This document shows positions 27,207 to 36,265 of a stretch of 64,000 bases of DNA, piece by piece. Both the position numbers and the translations under genes were made by a program. Within the stretch, counting starts at the first letter, position 1. The number at the start of each line of letters is the position of its first letter. Origin of the DNA: Vibrio casei (GTDB lineage: Bacteria > Pseudomonadota > Gammaproteobacteria > Enterobacterales > Vibrionaceae); contig NZ_AP018680.1 of NCBI RefSeq assembly GCF_002218025.2, positions 868,001 to 932,000 on the forward strand, given 5' to 3'. Under the pieces are notes generated by a model. The model was not told the origin of the DNA and made no database searches. It worked only from the letters and a program-made list of their open reading frames with translations.

Positions 27207-27863
27207 TTAGTAAATAAATTGACCGATAGGGTTGAGTAATTTTGAAATCCCTTGGGTAAATTGCAAGGCGTCATCGGATACGGTAAAGCATAAGCAACCT
27301 GTCTGAGTCGTTGGGGTATGCTCATGTTCTCCATTGAGCCAAATGAAATCGCCTTTGGTGTATTTTCCCATTTCATCTTCAAATTCACCATCTAATAAAA
27401 GGGTGAGTTCAAAGCCTTTATGAGTATGCATTGGTACGCTGCCGCCTGGTTCTATATGCAGTAAGCTAGCTTTCACATTTCCTTCATTAAGATCGATACG
27501 GGTACGAGTCAACTTTCCTAATTTCTGTTGCTTTTGCAATGTGAGAGAACGCAAAGCTCGTGGTAAAGTGTAATGTCGATTTTTTATCTCTAAATCAATT
27601 GAAATAGGCTCTTGCCATTCGAACAATGATGCATCTTGAGTGATCTTCATGATCATATCGGCAAAAGCATCCTCATGGGGTTCGGAGTCATTGTGCTTGT
27701 GAACACCTAAATGAGTATTGGCAGCATGAACGGTGATGTCGTCAGCCATGCCTCGACACTGAGGACAAAGTTCGATATGCGCAGCAATAGCCAAACTCAG
27801 TGATGCGGGAAGTTCACCACTGGCGTACACGCTGAGTAATTCATGTTTTGGATGATGTGTCAT
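27207..27863 (-). CDS. chrR: ChrR-type zinc anti-sigma factor
   Basis: A 218-residue anti-sigma factor. The N-terminal zinc anti-sigma domain has the H-x3-C-x2-C motif (HIELCPQC). The C-terminal cupin carries metal-ligand candidates in MHTHKGFELTLLLDGEFEDE and GEHEHTP. In Rhodobacter the homologue holds RpoE until singlet oxygen triggers release, and Vibrio ChrR proteins respond to light in the same way. It overlaps the sigma gene by 4 bases, the standard pairing. It should sequester the sigma factor in the cytoplasm and control the downstream photoprotection and lipid genes. Confidence 0.9.
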   Translation of the reverse strand: MTHHPKHELLSVYASGELPASLSLAIAAHIELCPQCRGMADDITVHAANTHLGVHKHNDSEPHEDAFADMIMKITQDASLFEWQEPISIDLEIKNRHYTLPRALRSLTLQKQQKLGKLTRTRIDLNEGNVKASLLHIEPGGSVPMHTHKGFELTLLLDGEFEDEMGKYTKGDFIWLNGEHEHTPTTQTGCLCFTVSDDALQFTQGISKLLNPIGQFIY

Positions 27864-28438
27864 GAATGTTCTCCCATGAGGTGTTTCAGTTTTTGTATGG
27901 CAAGTCGTAAGCGAGATTTCACTGTGCCTAAAGGAATATTAAATTGTGCGGCCAGTTGCTCTTGCGATAAATCTTTGAAATAGACGCCTTCAATTAATTG
28001 CCGTTGTTCATAGGAAAGGCGATCCAAATGGCGAGCGACTTTTTTGCTTAATAAATGGTCATCAAAGCCTTGTACCTCGACATTTTCAGCTTCAACTAAT
28101 GGCCAAATATCATCACTGAGTTGATCTTCTTTTTGTGATCGCATTTTACGCAGCATATCGAAAGAAGTATTACGCATAATGGCATAAACCCACGTTGTTG
28201 CCGCTCCTTTTTCCATGTCGAAAAGATGCGCTTTTTTCCATACGTTGGTCATTGTGTCTTGCAGTAATTCTTTTGCTGTGTCTGGATTATTGAATTGCTT
28301 GATGCCAAATCGTTGTATTTTGGGAGCAAACCATCGAAACAGTTTTTCAAAAGACTGCTTATCACGTTGGTTAGCGATGTTACAGAGCCACAGCTCAAGC
28401 GGTGGCAATGCATCCGTATCGGGGCTCTCTGTTCTCAT
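27860..28438 (-). CDS. ECF sigma factor of the RpoE-ChrR (ECF11) type
   Basis: A sigma factor of about 192 residues. The region-2 helix reads SFEKLFRWFAPKIQRFG then ELLQDTMTNVWKKAHLFD. Region 4 ends with LSQEQLAAQFNIPLGTVKSRLRLAIQKLKHLM, the helix-turn-helix that reads -35. It heads the leftward cluster and is followed with overlap by chrR. The ATG at 28438 is used; an in-frame ATG at 28495 would add 19 residues. Upstream on the same strand is TGATCG...CGTAAT, a possible self-promoter. Confidence 0.92.
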   Translation of the reverse strand: MRTESPDTDALPPLELWLCNIANQRDKQSFEKLFRWFAPKIQRFGIKQFNNPDTAKELLQDTMTNVWKKAHLFDMEKGAATTWVYAIMRNTSFDMLRKMRSQKEDQLSDDIWPLVEAENVEVQGFDDHLLSKKVARHLDRLSYEQRQLIEGVYFKDLSQEQLAAQFNIPLGTVKSRLRLAIQKLKHLMGEHS

Positions 28439-28965
28439 TCTAATCTTCTTGTTCGGGTGGTATACCGTGCCGAGCTGACGAGTGATAGGATACATAATGA
28501 CAAATACCTAGATAATATTGATACCTGCATTACGCCTAAAGCGTCAGTCACGATCACATTTTTTATTATTGTCTTCATTTTTAGGGAATTTACCTATTAA
28601 TAGAGTTTCTTTACTGACGGTTTTTATCTGACATTGCTCAAATACAGTGATGAGTTTGACTCAAATCATAAAAACTTGAATTAGAACAGGTTATACCCCT
28701 TTTGGGTTATGGGTGATATGTGTGATTAGATTCTATGATCTTAGCGCACAGATACCAATGTTGGTTTGAACTTTTGTTCTGTTCATTTTTCTAATTGTGC
28801 ACCTTGTAATATTTTTGATGGTTTTTTATTCAATTAATAAGAGGCTTATTTCTTTTTTTGTGATTATGCCAACATCTCATAGACGCTTTACATTCTTAAG
28901 CTTTCGACTCTTAGTTCCTGTGATAACATGAGCCACCTTTTTCCTTTAACAGTAGATGATAAAGA
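28439..28965. other. Intergenic region between the ECF sigma gene and ccmA
   Basis: A 527-base divergent promoter region. It holds the possible ECF promoter at 28528-28554. A short ATACCC/GGGTTAT inverted repeat near 28691-28710 resembles the Vibrio TATACCCAA stem-loops. I see no gene or RNA in the rest. Confidence 0.45.
28528..28554 (-). promoter_or_regulatory. Possible ECF11-type promoter of the sigma-chrR cluster
   Basis: Read leftward, TGATCG is followed after about 16 bases by CGTAAT, resembling the TGATC -35 and CGTA-type -10 reported for RpoE-ChrR systems. It stands about 90 bases before the sigma start. Only one copy was found in the window, so support is weak. Confidence 0.3.
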
Positions 28966-29586
28966 ATGCTAGAAGTCTCTGATTTAACCGCCATTCGCGA
29001 TGAAAAGGAGCTATTTCAGTCGATTACGTTCTCTGTTAATCCTGGTGATTTGGTTCAGGTTGAAGGGCGAAATGGTTCTGGTAAAACGACCATGCTCCGT
29101 ATTATTACCGGTCTTGGAGATTGTGAGTCAGGACAAATTTCATGGCAAGGGATTGATACCAAAAAAGATCGAGATGCCTTTCATGAGAGTTTATTGTTTA
29201 TTGGCCACCAAACTGGCGTTAAAAAAGAGTTAACGGCTTTTGAAAACTTATCGTTTTATCAAAAAATGAATGGTTCACAAGGTGTGACTCAAGATGATAT
29301 TTGGCTGGCATTAGCTAAAGTGGGGCTTGCAGGAAAAGAAGATATACCCGCAGGGAAGTTATCTGCGGGCCAGCAACGTCGAGTCGCGTTAGCACGTTTA
29401 TGGTTAAGTAAGCATCCGTTGTGGATTTTGGATGAGCCTTTAACGGCGATAGATAAACAGGGCATAAAAGTGATTGAAGCATTATTTATCGAGCATACGC
29501 ATCGTGGTGGAATGGTTTTATTTACGACTCACCAAGACATGTTTACCGATGTGTCGGTGCTAAAAACGATTCGGTTGGGTGAATAA
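28966..29586 (+). CDS. ccmA: Haem exporter ATPase CcmA
   Basis: A 206-residue ABC ATPase of cytochrome c maturation System I. Walker A is GRNGSGKTT (about 34), the signature is the CcmA-specific LSAGQQRRVALARLWL, and Walker B is LWILDEPLTAIDKQG. With CcmB, CcmC and CcmD it drives release of haem-loaded CcmE. It is the first gene of the ccmABCDEFGHI operon; ccmB starts directly after its stop. Confidence 0.95.
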   Translation: MLEVSDLTAIRDEKELFQSITFSVNPGDLVQVEGRNGSGKTTMLRIITGLGDCESGQISWQGIDTKKDRDAFHESLLFIGHQTGVKKELTAFENLSFYQKMNGSQGVTQDDIWLALAKVGLAGKEDIPAGKLSAGQQRRVALARLWLSKHPLWILDEPLTAIDKQGIKVIEALFIEHTHRGGMVLFTTHQDMFTDVSVLKTIRLGE

Positions 29587-30255
29587 ATGATGCGTCATAT
29601 GGGCGAAATAATTCGTCGTGAATTATTAATAGCTTATCGTCGACAAGCTGATTTTTTTAATCCGCTATGGTTCTTTATCATTGTTATTACTTTATTTCCG
29701 TTAAGTATTGGCCCTGAGCCAAATTTGTTAGCGCGTATTGCAGCTGGCATCATTTGGGTAGCGGCATTGCTTTCTGCTCTGTTATCGTTAGAGCGTTTGT
29801 TTCGTGACGACTTCCACGATGGAGCGTTAGAGCAATTAATGCTTCTTCCGATTCCTTTGCCTTTGGTCGTCATGGCAAAAGTGATTGCGCATTGGCTGTT
29901 AACTGGGCTGCCTTTGATTTTAATTAGCCCTTTGCTTGCTGTTTTACTTTCTTTGGATTTCAATACTTGGTTGGCGGTCGTGGTGACATTATTACTTGGT
30001 ACACCAACACTAAGTTTTATTGGTGCTATTGGAGTTGGACTGACGGTAGGGTTGCAAAAAGGTGGGGTTTTATTGAGTTTATTAGTGTTGCCGCTCTATA
30101 TTCCAGTGTTGATTTTTGCGACGTCTGCCATAGAGGCGGCGACCAGTGGGTTTGCCTACAGTGGTCAGTTGGCGATTTTAGGAGCTATGTTATTAGGAGC
30201 AGCAACCTTGACGCCTTTTGCTATCAGCGCCTCGTTAAGAATAAGTGTTAATTAA
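29587..30255 (+). CDS. ccmB: Haem exporter permease CcmB
   Basis: A 222-residue membrane protein with six predicted helices. It starts with the typical IIRRELLIAYRRQADFFNPLWFF and contains RLFRDDFHDGALEQLMLLP, the conserved CcmB segment. It partners CcmA. It begins ATGATG immediately after the ccmA stop, so translation is coupled. Confidence 0.94.
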   Translation: MMRHMGEIIRRELLIAYRRQADFFNPLWFFIIVITLFPLSIGPEPNLLARIAAGIIWVAALLSALLSLERLFRDDFHDGALEQLMLLPIPLPLVVMAKVIAHWLLTGLPLILISPLLAVLLSLDFNTWLAVVVTLLLGTPTLSFIGAIGVGLTVGLQKGGVLLSLLVLPLYIPVLIFATSAIEAATSGFAYSGQLAILGAMLLGAATLTPFAISASLRISVN

Positions 30256-30330
30256 AAGCAATAATGTATAAAAAATAATAAAGTGCGCTCTGGGTTTTCA
30301 CTAGGGCAACATAAAAAAGTGAGAAGCAAC

Positions 30331-31101
30331 ATGTGGAAATGGTTACATCCATACGCAAAAGCTGAGAAAACCTATCAGCTTTGTGGTTCATTATTACCTT
30401 GGTTTTCAGTTTTGGCTGTGAGTCTATTGGTTGTTGGTACCATTTGGGGGCTAGCGTTTGCTCCTGCTGATTATCAACAAGGTGATAGTTTTCGTATCAT
30501 TTATATTCATGTACCTGCTGCAATTTGGTCGATGGGGATTTATACCTCAATGGCAATAGCGGCATTAATTGGGTTAGTTTGGCAATTAAAGCTGTCCAAC
30601 ATGGCGGCGGCGGCAATGGCGCCGATTGGTGCTATTTTCACTTTTATTGCGTTAATCACTGGCGCTGTTTGGGGAAAGCCAATGTGGGGGGCGTGGTGGG
30701 TATGGGATGCTCGCTTAACATCTGAATTAATTCTTCTATTTTTATACCTAGGTGTGATTGCCCTTTATCATGCTTTTGATGATCAAAAAACCGCCGCAAA
30801 AGCCGCTGGAATTCTGGCGATTGTTGGGGTGGTTAATATCCCGATTATTCATTATTCAGTTGAGTGGTGGAATACCTTACATCAAGGTGCAACCATTACC
30901 AAAATTGGCAAGCCATCGATTGCTCCAGAAATGCTATGGCCATTATTGTTGAATATTGTTGGTTTTGCTTTTTTCTTTGGCGCCGTCACTATGATTCGTT
31001 TACGTACTGAAATTTTAAGCCGCGAAAGTCATCGCCCTTGGGTTATCGAATTGGTGAAAAAAAATGTTGCTCAGCCTAGCCATAAACAGGGAGTGAAATA
31101 A
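30331..31101 (+). CDS. ccmC: Haem handling protein CcmC
   Basis: A 256-residue inner-membrane protein with six helices. It carries the haem-handling tryptophan-rich motif GKPMWGAWWVWDARLTSELI between conserved histidines (IIYIHVPAAIWSM and PIIHYSVEWWNTLHQG). It loads haem onto CcmE. The ATG at 30331 (MWKWLHPYAK) gives the usual length; it lies 75 bases after ccmB. It overlaps ccmD by 1 base. Confidence 0.95.
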   Translation: MWKWLHPYAKAEKTYQLCGSLLPWFSVLAVSLLVVGTIWGLAFAPADYQQGDSFRIIYIHVPAAIWSMGIYTSMAIAALIGLVWQLKLSNMAAAAMAPIGAIFTFIALITGAVWGKPMWGAWWVWDARLTSELILLFLYLGVIALYHAFDDQKTAAKAAGILAIVGVVNIPIIHYSVEWWNTLHQGATITKIGKPSIAPEMLWPLLLNIVGFAFFFGAVTMIRLRTEILSRESHRPWVIELVKKNVAQPSHKQGVK

Positions 31102-31307
31102 TGTATTTTGATACTTTCAGTGATTTTATTGCGATGGGTGGTTACGCCGCTTACGTTTGGAGCGCATTTGGCATTACTCTTTTCTGTATGTTAGCGCTTT
31201 ATTGGAAGAGCGTTTCTCAAGGCAAGGCATTATTAAACGATATTCAACAAAAAATTGATCGTGAAGCTCGTCGCCAAGCGGCGAAAAAAATGGAAAACAC
31301 ACTATGA
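31101..31307 (+). CDS. ccmD: CcmD, small membrane subunit of the haem exporter
   Basis: A 68-residue protein with one transmembrane helix ([21 protein letters not shown]) and a charged cytoplasmic tail, as in CcmD. The [15 protein letters not shown] start is typical of gammaproteobacteria. It helps release holo-CcmE from CcmABC. Overlaps on both sides (1 base with ccmC, 4 with ccmE). Confidence 0.92.
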   Translation: MYFDTFSDFIAMGGYAAYVWSAFGITLFCMLALYWKSVSQGKALLNDIQQKIDREARRQAAKKMENTL

Positions 31308-31807
31308 CTCCTAGACGTAAAAAACGACTTGCGATTATTCTGGCCATTTTAATTGGTGTTGCTGGTACGGTTGGTTTAACCATGTATGCATTAAGCCAAA
31401 ATATGAATTTATTTTATACTCCGACAGAGTTAGTTAATGGTAAACCGGATGGTACTAAGCCACATGTTGGTGAACGTTTACGAATTGGCGGAATGGTGGT
31501 TGAAGGCTCGGTGAAACGTGATCCTAAATCATTGCAAGTGAGTTTTGATTTAAAAGATGTTGGCCCGACTGTCACGGTGACTTATAACGGTATTTTGCCG
31601 GATTTATTTCGCGAAGGACAGGGCATTGTGGCACAAGGAACGCTTGTGGATGCCACCACGGTTGATGCGTTTGAAGTGCTGGCTAAGCATGATGAAAAAT
31701 ACATGCCGCCAGAAATCGCAGAAGCTATGCAAAAGAATCACAACCCAGATTCTTATAATAAGTCTTCCTCTAAAACCAACACTGAGACCAAGCAAGGATA
31801 TGAGTAA
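31304..31807 (+). CDS. ccmE: Periplasmic haem chaperone CcmE
   Basis: A 167-residue protein: a basic start MTPRRKKR, one membrane anchor (about 9-28), then an OB-fold beta-barrel. The haem-binding His is in [13 protein letters not shown], with the neighbouring Tyr conserved. It carries haem from CcmC to CcmF. It overlaps ccmD by 4 bases and ccmF by 1. Confidence 0.95.
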   Translation: MTPRRKKRLAIILAILIGVAGTVGLTMYALSQNMNLFYTPTELVNGKPDGTKPHVGERLRIGGMVVEGSVKRDPKSLQVSFDLKDVGPTVTVTYNGILPDLFREGQGIVAQGTLVDATTVDAFEVLAKHDEKYMPPEIAEAMQKNHNPDSYNKSSSKTNTETKQGYE

Positions 31808-33792
31808 TGAGTGCTGAACTTGGACATTTTGCCTTAATTTTGGCACTGGGCTTTTCTGTTCTTTTAAGTGTTTTGCCTATGTATGGTGCGAGTACCAATA
31901 ATCGCACATTAATGGGCATGGCAAGGCCATTGTCTTGGGGAATGTTCCTCATGCTGGCTTTTTCGTTTATTACTTTGCTTTGGGCATTTTATTCGAACGA
32001 CTTCACTTTGCAGTATGTGGCCAGTAATTCGAACAGCCAGCTTCCTTGGTACTATCGCTTAACGGCGGTTTGGGGCGCGCATGAAGGATCATTGCTGCTT
32101 TGGGTTCTTATCCAAGCGATTTGGACGATTGCGGTTGCTACCTTTAGCCGTGGCATGCCACAAGAATCGGTTTCTAGGGTTCTGGCGGTGATGGGGATGA
32201 TTTCGGTTGGATTCTTATTATTTATTATTCTGACGTCGAATCCATTTTTGCGCACATTGCCTTATTTTCCTATTGATGGGCGTGATTTAAATCCTCTGCT
32301 TCAAGATCCTGGTTTAATTATTCATCCCCCAATGCTTTATATGGGGTACGTTGGTTTCTCGGTAGCGTTTTCTTTTGCAATCGCTTCATTGATGACTGGG
32401 CGTCTTGATACGGCTTGGGCTCGTTGGTCTCGTCCTTGGACAACGGCTGCATGGGTATTTTTAACCGTAGGTATCGCACTTGGCTCATGGTGGGCCTATT
32501 ACGAACTTGGTTGGGGTGGCTGGTGGTTCTGGGATCCTGTTGAAAACGCTTCTTTTATGCCATGGCTTGCCGGAACGGCATTAATGCATTCCCTTGCAGT
32601 GACGGAAAAACGAGGTACTTTCAAAGCGTGGACGGTATTACTGGCGATTAGTGCTTTCTCATTAAGTTTGCTCGGCACATTCCTAGTTCGTTCAGGGATC
32701 TTGGTATCGGTTCACTCGTTTGCGTCTGATCCGGCTCGAGGCATGTTTATCTTATTTTTCTTAGCCATTGTTATTGGTGGTTCATTACTACTGTTTGCTT
32801 TAAAAAGCTCAAAAGTGCGTGTCCGTGGTAATTATGCGTTGCTTTCACGTGAAAACGCATTGTTGTCGAATAATATTTTATTAGTCGCAGCTTTAGTTGT
32901 GGTTCTGATTGGTACGCTTTTACCTCTGGTTCATAAGCAAATTGGCATGGGATCTGTGTCGATTGGTGCGCCGTTCTTTAATACGTTATTTACGTGGTTA
33001 ATTGTGCCATTTACCCTGATTTTGGGTGTTGGTCCTATGATTCGTTGGAAGCGTGATAATTTAGCCGACGTCAAAGTTCCAATGATCGTATCACTACTGA
33101 TTTCGATTGTGGGGGCGGTGATTATCACGCTGCTTTCATCAAAAGAGTTTATGCCACTGGCCACGTTAGGTTGGTTTATGGCTATTTGGATCTTTGCGAT
33201 GCATGGATTTGAATTGCATCAGCGTGCGACTCATCGTCATACCTTTTTTAAAGGGATAACTAAATTACAACGTAGCCATTGGGCGATGATGCTCGGTCAT
33301 CTTGGTTTAGCCGTTACAATTATTGGTATTGCGATGGTTCAAAATTACAGTATTGAACGAGATGTGCGTTTAGAGCCGGGTGAAACGTTTGTCATTGAAG
33401 GGTATCAATTTGATTTTGTAGGTGTTCGTGAACATGATGGCCCTAATTATGATGGCTTCATTGCTGATTTCAATATTACTGAAGACGGCAAGTTTGTGAA
33501 TGAGCTTCACGCTGAAAAACGTTTTTATCATACCGCTCGTTCAATGATGACGGAAGCTGCCATTGATCGTGGTTTTACTCGTGATTTGTATGTTGCGATG
33601 GGAGAACAACTTGAAGGGACGAATGCTTGGGCTGTACGTATTTATTACAAACCTTTTATCCGATGGATTTGGTTTGGTGCGATTTTAATGTCTATTGGCG
33701 GTATTTTGGCTATCAGTGATAAGCGCTATCGTTTCCGTAAAAAATTAGATTCATCATCCGATCAGTCAACGCTGAATAATAAGGAGGCGTAA
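31807..33792 (+). CDS. ccmF: Haem lyase subunit CcmF
   Basis: A 661-residue polytopic protein that ligates haem to apocytochrome c. It has the tryptophan-rich motif GWGGWWFWDPVENASFMPWL (about 236-255), flanking histidines (IIHPPMLYMGYVG; LLPLVHKQIGMGSVSIG) and about 15 transmembrane helices. The length matches the family. It forms the lyase complex with CcmH and CcmI, encoded downstream. Confidence 0.96.
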   Translation: MSAELGHFALILALGFSVLLSVLPMYGASTNNRTLMGMARPLSWGMFLMLAFSFITLLWAFYSNDFTLQYVASNSNSQLPWYYRLTAVWGAHEGSLLLWVLIQAIWTIAVATFSRGMPQESVSRVLAVMGMISVGFLLFIILTSNPFLRTLPYFPIDGRDLNPLLQDPGLIIHPPMLYMGYVGFSVAFSFAIASLMTGRLDTAWARWSRPWTTAAWVFLTVGIALGSWWAYYELGWGGWWFWDPVENASFMPWLAGTALMHSLAVTEKRGTFKAWTVLLAISAFSLSLLGTFLVRSGILVSVHSFASDPARGMFILFFLAIVIGGSLLLFALKSSKVRVRGNYALLSRENALLSNNILLVAALVVVLIGTLLPLVHKQIGMGSVSIGAPFFNTLFTWLIVPFTLILGVGPMIRWKRDNLADVKVPMIVSLLISIVGAVIITLLSSKEFMPLATLGWFMAIWIFAMHGFELHQRATHRHTFFKGITKLQRSHWAMMLGHLGLAVTIIGIAMVQNYSIERDVRLEPGETFVIEGYQFDFVGVREHDGPNYDGFIADFNITEDGKFVNELHAEKRFYHTARSMMTEAAIDRGFTRDLYVAMGEQLEGTNAWAVRIYYKPFIRWIWFGAILMSIGGILAISDKRYRFRKKLDSSSDQSTLNNKEA

Positions 33793-33796
33793 TACC

Positions 33797-34381
33797 ATGA
33801 ACCGTAATATTTTGTTTGCGCCTTTAATTTTATTCATTATTTTAGTGGCCGTTTTTGCCACTCAATTAACGAAAAATGCAGAAGGTGATGATCCCACTAA
33901 GTTAGAGTCAGTATTGGTTGGTAAATCGGTACCTGATTTTCAGCTTCAAGATTTGTTTCAAGAAAATAAAACTTACGATCAACGTTTATTTGAAGGTAAG
34001 CCACTGTTATTGAATGTATGGGCGACATGGTGCCCAACTTGTTATGCTGAGCACCAATTTTTAAATAAATTATCAAGCCAAGGTGTCAATATTATTGGTT
34101 TGAATTATAAAGATGACCGTGAAAAAGCAAAGAAGTGGCTTCGTGAATTAGGTGATCCTTACCAAGTGGTACTTTTTGATGGCAGTGGCATGTTTGGTTT
34201 AGATTTGGGCGTTTATGGTGCACCTGAAACATTCTTAATTGATGCCAATGGTAAAATCCGATATCGCCATGTTGGTGATGTAAATTCTGACAATTGGAAT
34301 AAAACATTGCTTCCGTTATATAACCAATTAGCCGGACAGAATTCACCGTTGAAACCTATTTCGGTGGGAGGGGCTCAATGA
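33797..34381 (+). CDS. ccmG: Thiol:disulphide oxidoreductase CcmG (DsbE)
   Basis: A 194-residue membrane-anchored thioredoxin-like protein. The N-terminal helix (ILFAPLILFIILVAVFA) is followed by the thioredoxin fold with redox motif WCPTC in NVWATWCPTCYAEH and the cis-Pro region GVYGAPETFLID. It keeps the apocytochrome haem-site cysteines reduced. The stop overlaps the ccmH start in ATGA. Confidence 0.95.
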   Translation: MNRNILFAPLILFIILVAVFATQLTKNAEGDDPTKLESVLVGKSVPDFQLQDLFQENKTYDQRLFEGKPLLLNVWATWCPTCYAEHQFLNKLSSQGVNIIGLNYKDDREKAKKWLRELGDPYQVVLFDGSGMFGLDLGVYGAPETFLIDANGKIRYRHVGDVNSDNWNKTLLPLYNQLAGQNSPLKPISVGGAQ

Positions 34382-34881
34382 TGAAACCTTCTGCAATTTT
34401 GTTGGGTTTTTTGATGGTTATTGCTGTACCTGTTATGGCTGCAATCGAAGTGTTTGATTTTGACTCTCCACAACAAGAAGCGCAATTTCAAGAGCTAAGT
34501 CATACATTGCGTTGTCCGAAATGCCAGAATAATTCGATTTCAGATTCGAATGCTGAATTGGCTAAGGATTTACGCTTGAAAGTCTATCAAATGACGAAAG
34601 CAGGGAAATCTAAACAAGAGATAGTGGACTATATGGTGGCACGTTATGGCAACTTTGTGACGTACAACCCTCCCCTTACTGTGTCTACCGCGGTCTTATG
34701 GGTGGCACCTATTTCAATTGTGTTATTTGGGTTTGGTTTTATTGTGACTCGCAGCAGGCGTAGATCTGTGAATAAAACGGTTAGCAGTAAAATGTTAGAT
34801 GAAAACCAAGAACAGCGCTTAAAAGAATTACTGGAAGAGGCTTCTTCAGGTTCTAATGAAAAAAAGGATACTGACTCATGA
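34378..34881 (+). CDS. ccmH: Cytochrome c maturation protein CcmH (CycL)
   Basis: A 167-residue protein with a signal peptide (cleaved near VMA), the redox motif LRCPKCQ with both cysteines, a helical bundle and one C-terminal transmembrane helix (AVLWVAPISIVLFGFGFIV). It reduces or holds the apocytochrome CXXCH site for CcmF. This is the short CcmH; the TPR part is the separate ccmI gene. Two adjacent ATGs (34378, 34381) are possible starts. Confidence 0.95.
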   Translation: MMKPSAILLGFLMVIAVPVMAAIEVFDFDSPQQEAQFQELSHTLRCPKCQNNSISDSNAELAKDLRLKVYQMTKAGKSKQEIVDYMVARYGNFVTYNPPLTVSTAVLWVAPISIVLFGFGFIVTRSRRRSVNKTVSSKMLDENQEQRLKELLEEASSGSNEKKDTDS

Positions 34882-36113
34882 TGGCATTTTGGATTGGCAC
34901 AGCATTACTTCTTGTCGTGTCTTGCATATTGATCGTTTATCCTTTGTTAAATCCTAAAGAGGTTGATGAAGCGACACAACGTGATGATTTAAATAAAGCA
35001 TTTTATAAAGATCGTTTGGCTGAGCTGGAGTCTGAAGACCAAGCTGGGATCGTTGGCAATAAAAGCGATTTAGTGACAGATCTGAAGCAATTATTGCTTG
35101 ATGATATCCCAGACTCGAAAAGTGATGCTAAAGTGAGTGCAGAGAAAGTAAAATGGATGACCATCCCGGTGATTCTGTTTATGGTTATCCTTTCTTACGG
35201 TATGTATGCCATGTATGGAGCTCAAAATAAAGTTTCTCATTGGGCTAATGTTGAAAGTAATTTGCCTGAGTTGTCGAAAAAATTAATGAATCCAAATGGC
35301 GTTCAATTGACTGACCAAGAGATGAATGATTTAACGCTTGGTTTACGGACTCGATTACAATCAACACCTAATGATGCGACGGGGTGGGTACTATTAGGGA
35401 GGATTGGTTTAGCTAATCGAGATATTGAAACGGCGATTGGTGCGTTAACTCGGGCAGATAAAATCACGCCAGATAACCCTGAAATTATGCTGAGCTTGTC
35501 TCAAGCCTTACTATTTTCATCTGACCAAGTCGATTTAGACAGAGCAAAAGATATTCTTAACTATTTAATGCACCAGCCTAAAGTGGATTTACGAGTTTAT
35601 TCGTTATTAGCCTTTAATGCTTATAATGATGGTAACTACGGGAAAGCCATTGAATTTTGGAAGAAGTTGCAAGCACAAATTGGTCAAGGTGACTCACGTT
35701 ATGCCATGTTAGAGCGCAGTATTAATACCGCTCAACGTGAATTGGATTTGCAATCTAACCCGCAATCGAAACAGCCACAAGGTACTCCGGTTAAAATAAC
35801 GATATCTTTATCTTCTGAGGTTGAAGTACCAAAATCAGGAGTGCTTATTGTGTCTATTCATAGCGCAGATGGCTCGCCTATGCCAATCGCTGCAGGCCGT
35901 TATCCCTTAACTGAGTTTCCAGTCACTGTGGTGCTTGATGATAGTAACAGTATGATTGAAAGTCGTAAATTATCGAGCTTGTCCGATATTATGGTGCGTG
36001 CTCGTATTGATACTGATGGAAATGTATCAACCCGTGATAATGATTGGCATGGCGAAAGCTTACCTATTCGCTTGGGTGATGATGTGGCGATATCAATTAA
36101 CAAGAAATATTGA
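34878..36113 (+). CDS. ccmI: Cytochrome c biogenesis TPR protein CcmI
   Basis: A 411-residue protein: two N-terminal membrane helices (about 3-22 and 98-115), a TPR region (GWVLLGRIGLANRDIETAIGALTRAD; YSLLAFNAYNDGNYGKAIEFW), and a periplasmic beta-rich domain at about 305-408. It chaperones apocytochrome c to the CcmFH lyase. It overlaps ccmH by 4 bases and closes the operon. Confidence 0.92.
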   Translation: MMAFWIGTALLLVVSCILIVYPLLNPKEVDEATQRDDLNKAFYKDRLAELESEDQAGIVGNKSDLVTDLKQLLLDDIPDSKSDAKVSAEKVKWMTIPVILFMVILSYGMYAMYGAQNKVSHWANVESNLPELSKKLMNPNGVQLTDQEMNDLTLGLRTRLQSTPNDATGWVLLGRIGLANRDIETAIGALTRADKITPDNPEIMLSLSQALLFSSDQVDLDRAKDILNYLMHQPKVDLRVYSLLAFNAYNDGNYGKAIEFWKKLQAQIGQGDSRYAMLERSINTAQRELDLQSNPQSKQPQGTPVKITISLSSEVEVPKSGVLIVSIHSADGSPMPIAAGRYPLTEFPVTVVLDDSNSMIESRKLSSLSDIMVRARIDTDGNVSTRDNDWHGESLPIRLGDDVAISINKKY

Positions 36114-36174
36114 TATTCAGGCAGGATATACAATACACTTACGTTAAGTTTGTATATTCTTTGCCACTGATAAA

Positions 36175-36213
36175 CAAAAAAGGCAAAGTAATTCATTTAC
36201 TTGCCTTTTTTTA
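36175..36213. terminator. Terminator after the ccm operon
   Basis: AAAAAAGGCAA-GTAA and TTAC-TTGCCTTTTTTT form a long stem with a short loop, followed by a T run. It lies about 65 bases after the ccmI stop. Confidence 0.85.
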
Positions 36214-36265
36214 TTAAATGTATTTTTAATAATATAACCCATTTTGCTTCACAGGATGTGCTGGT

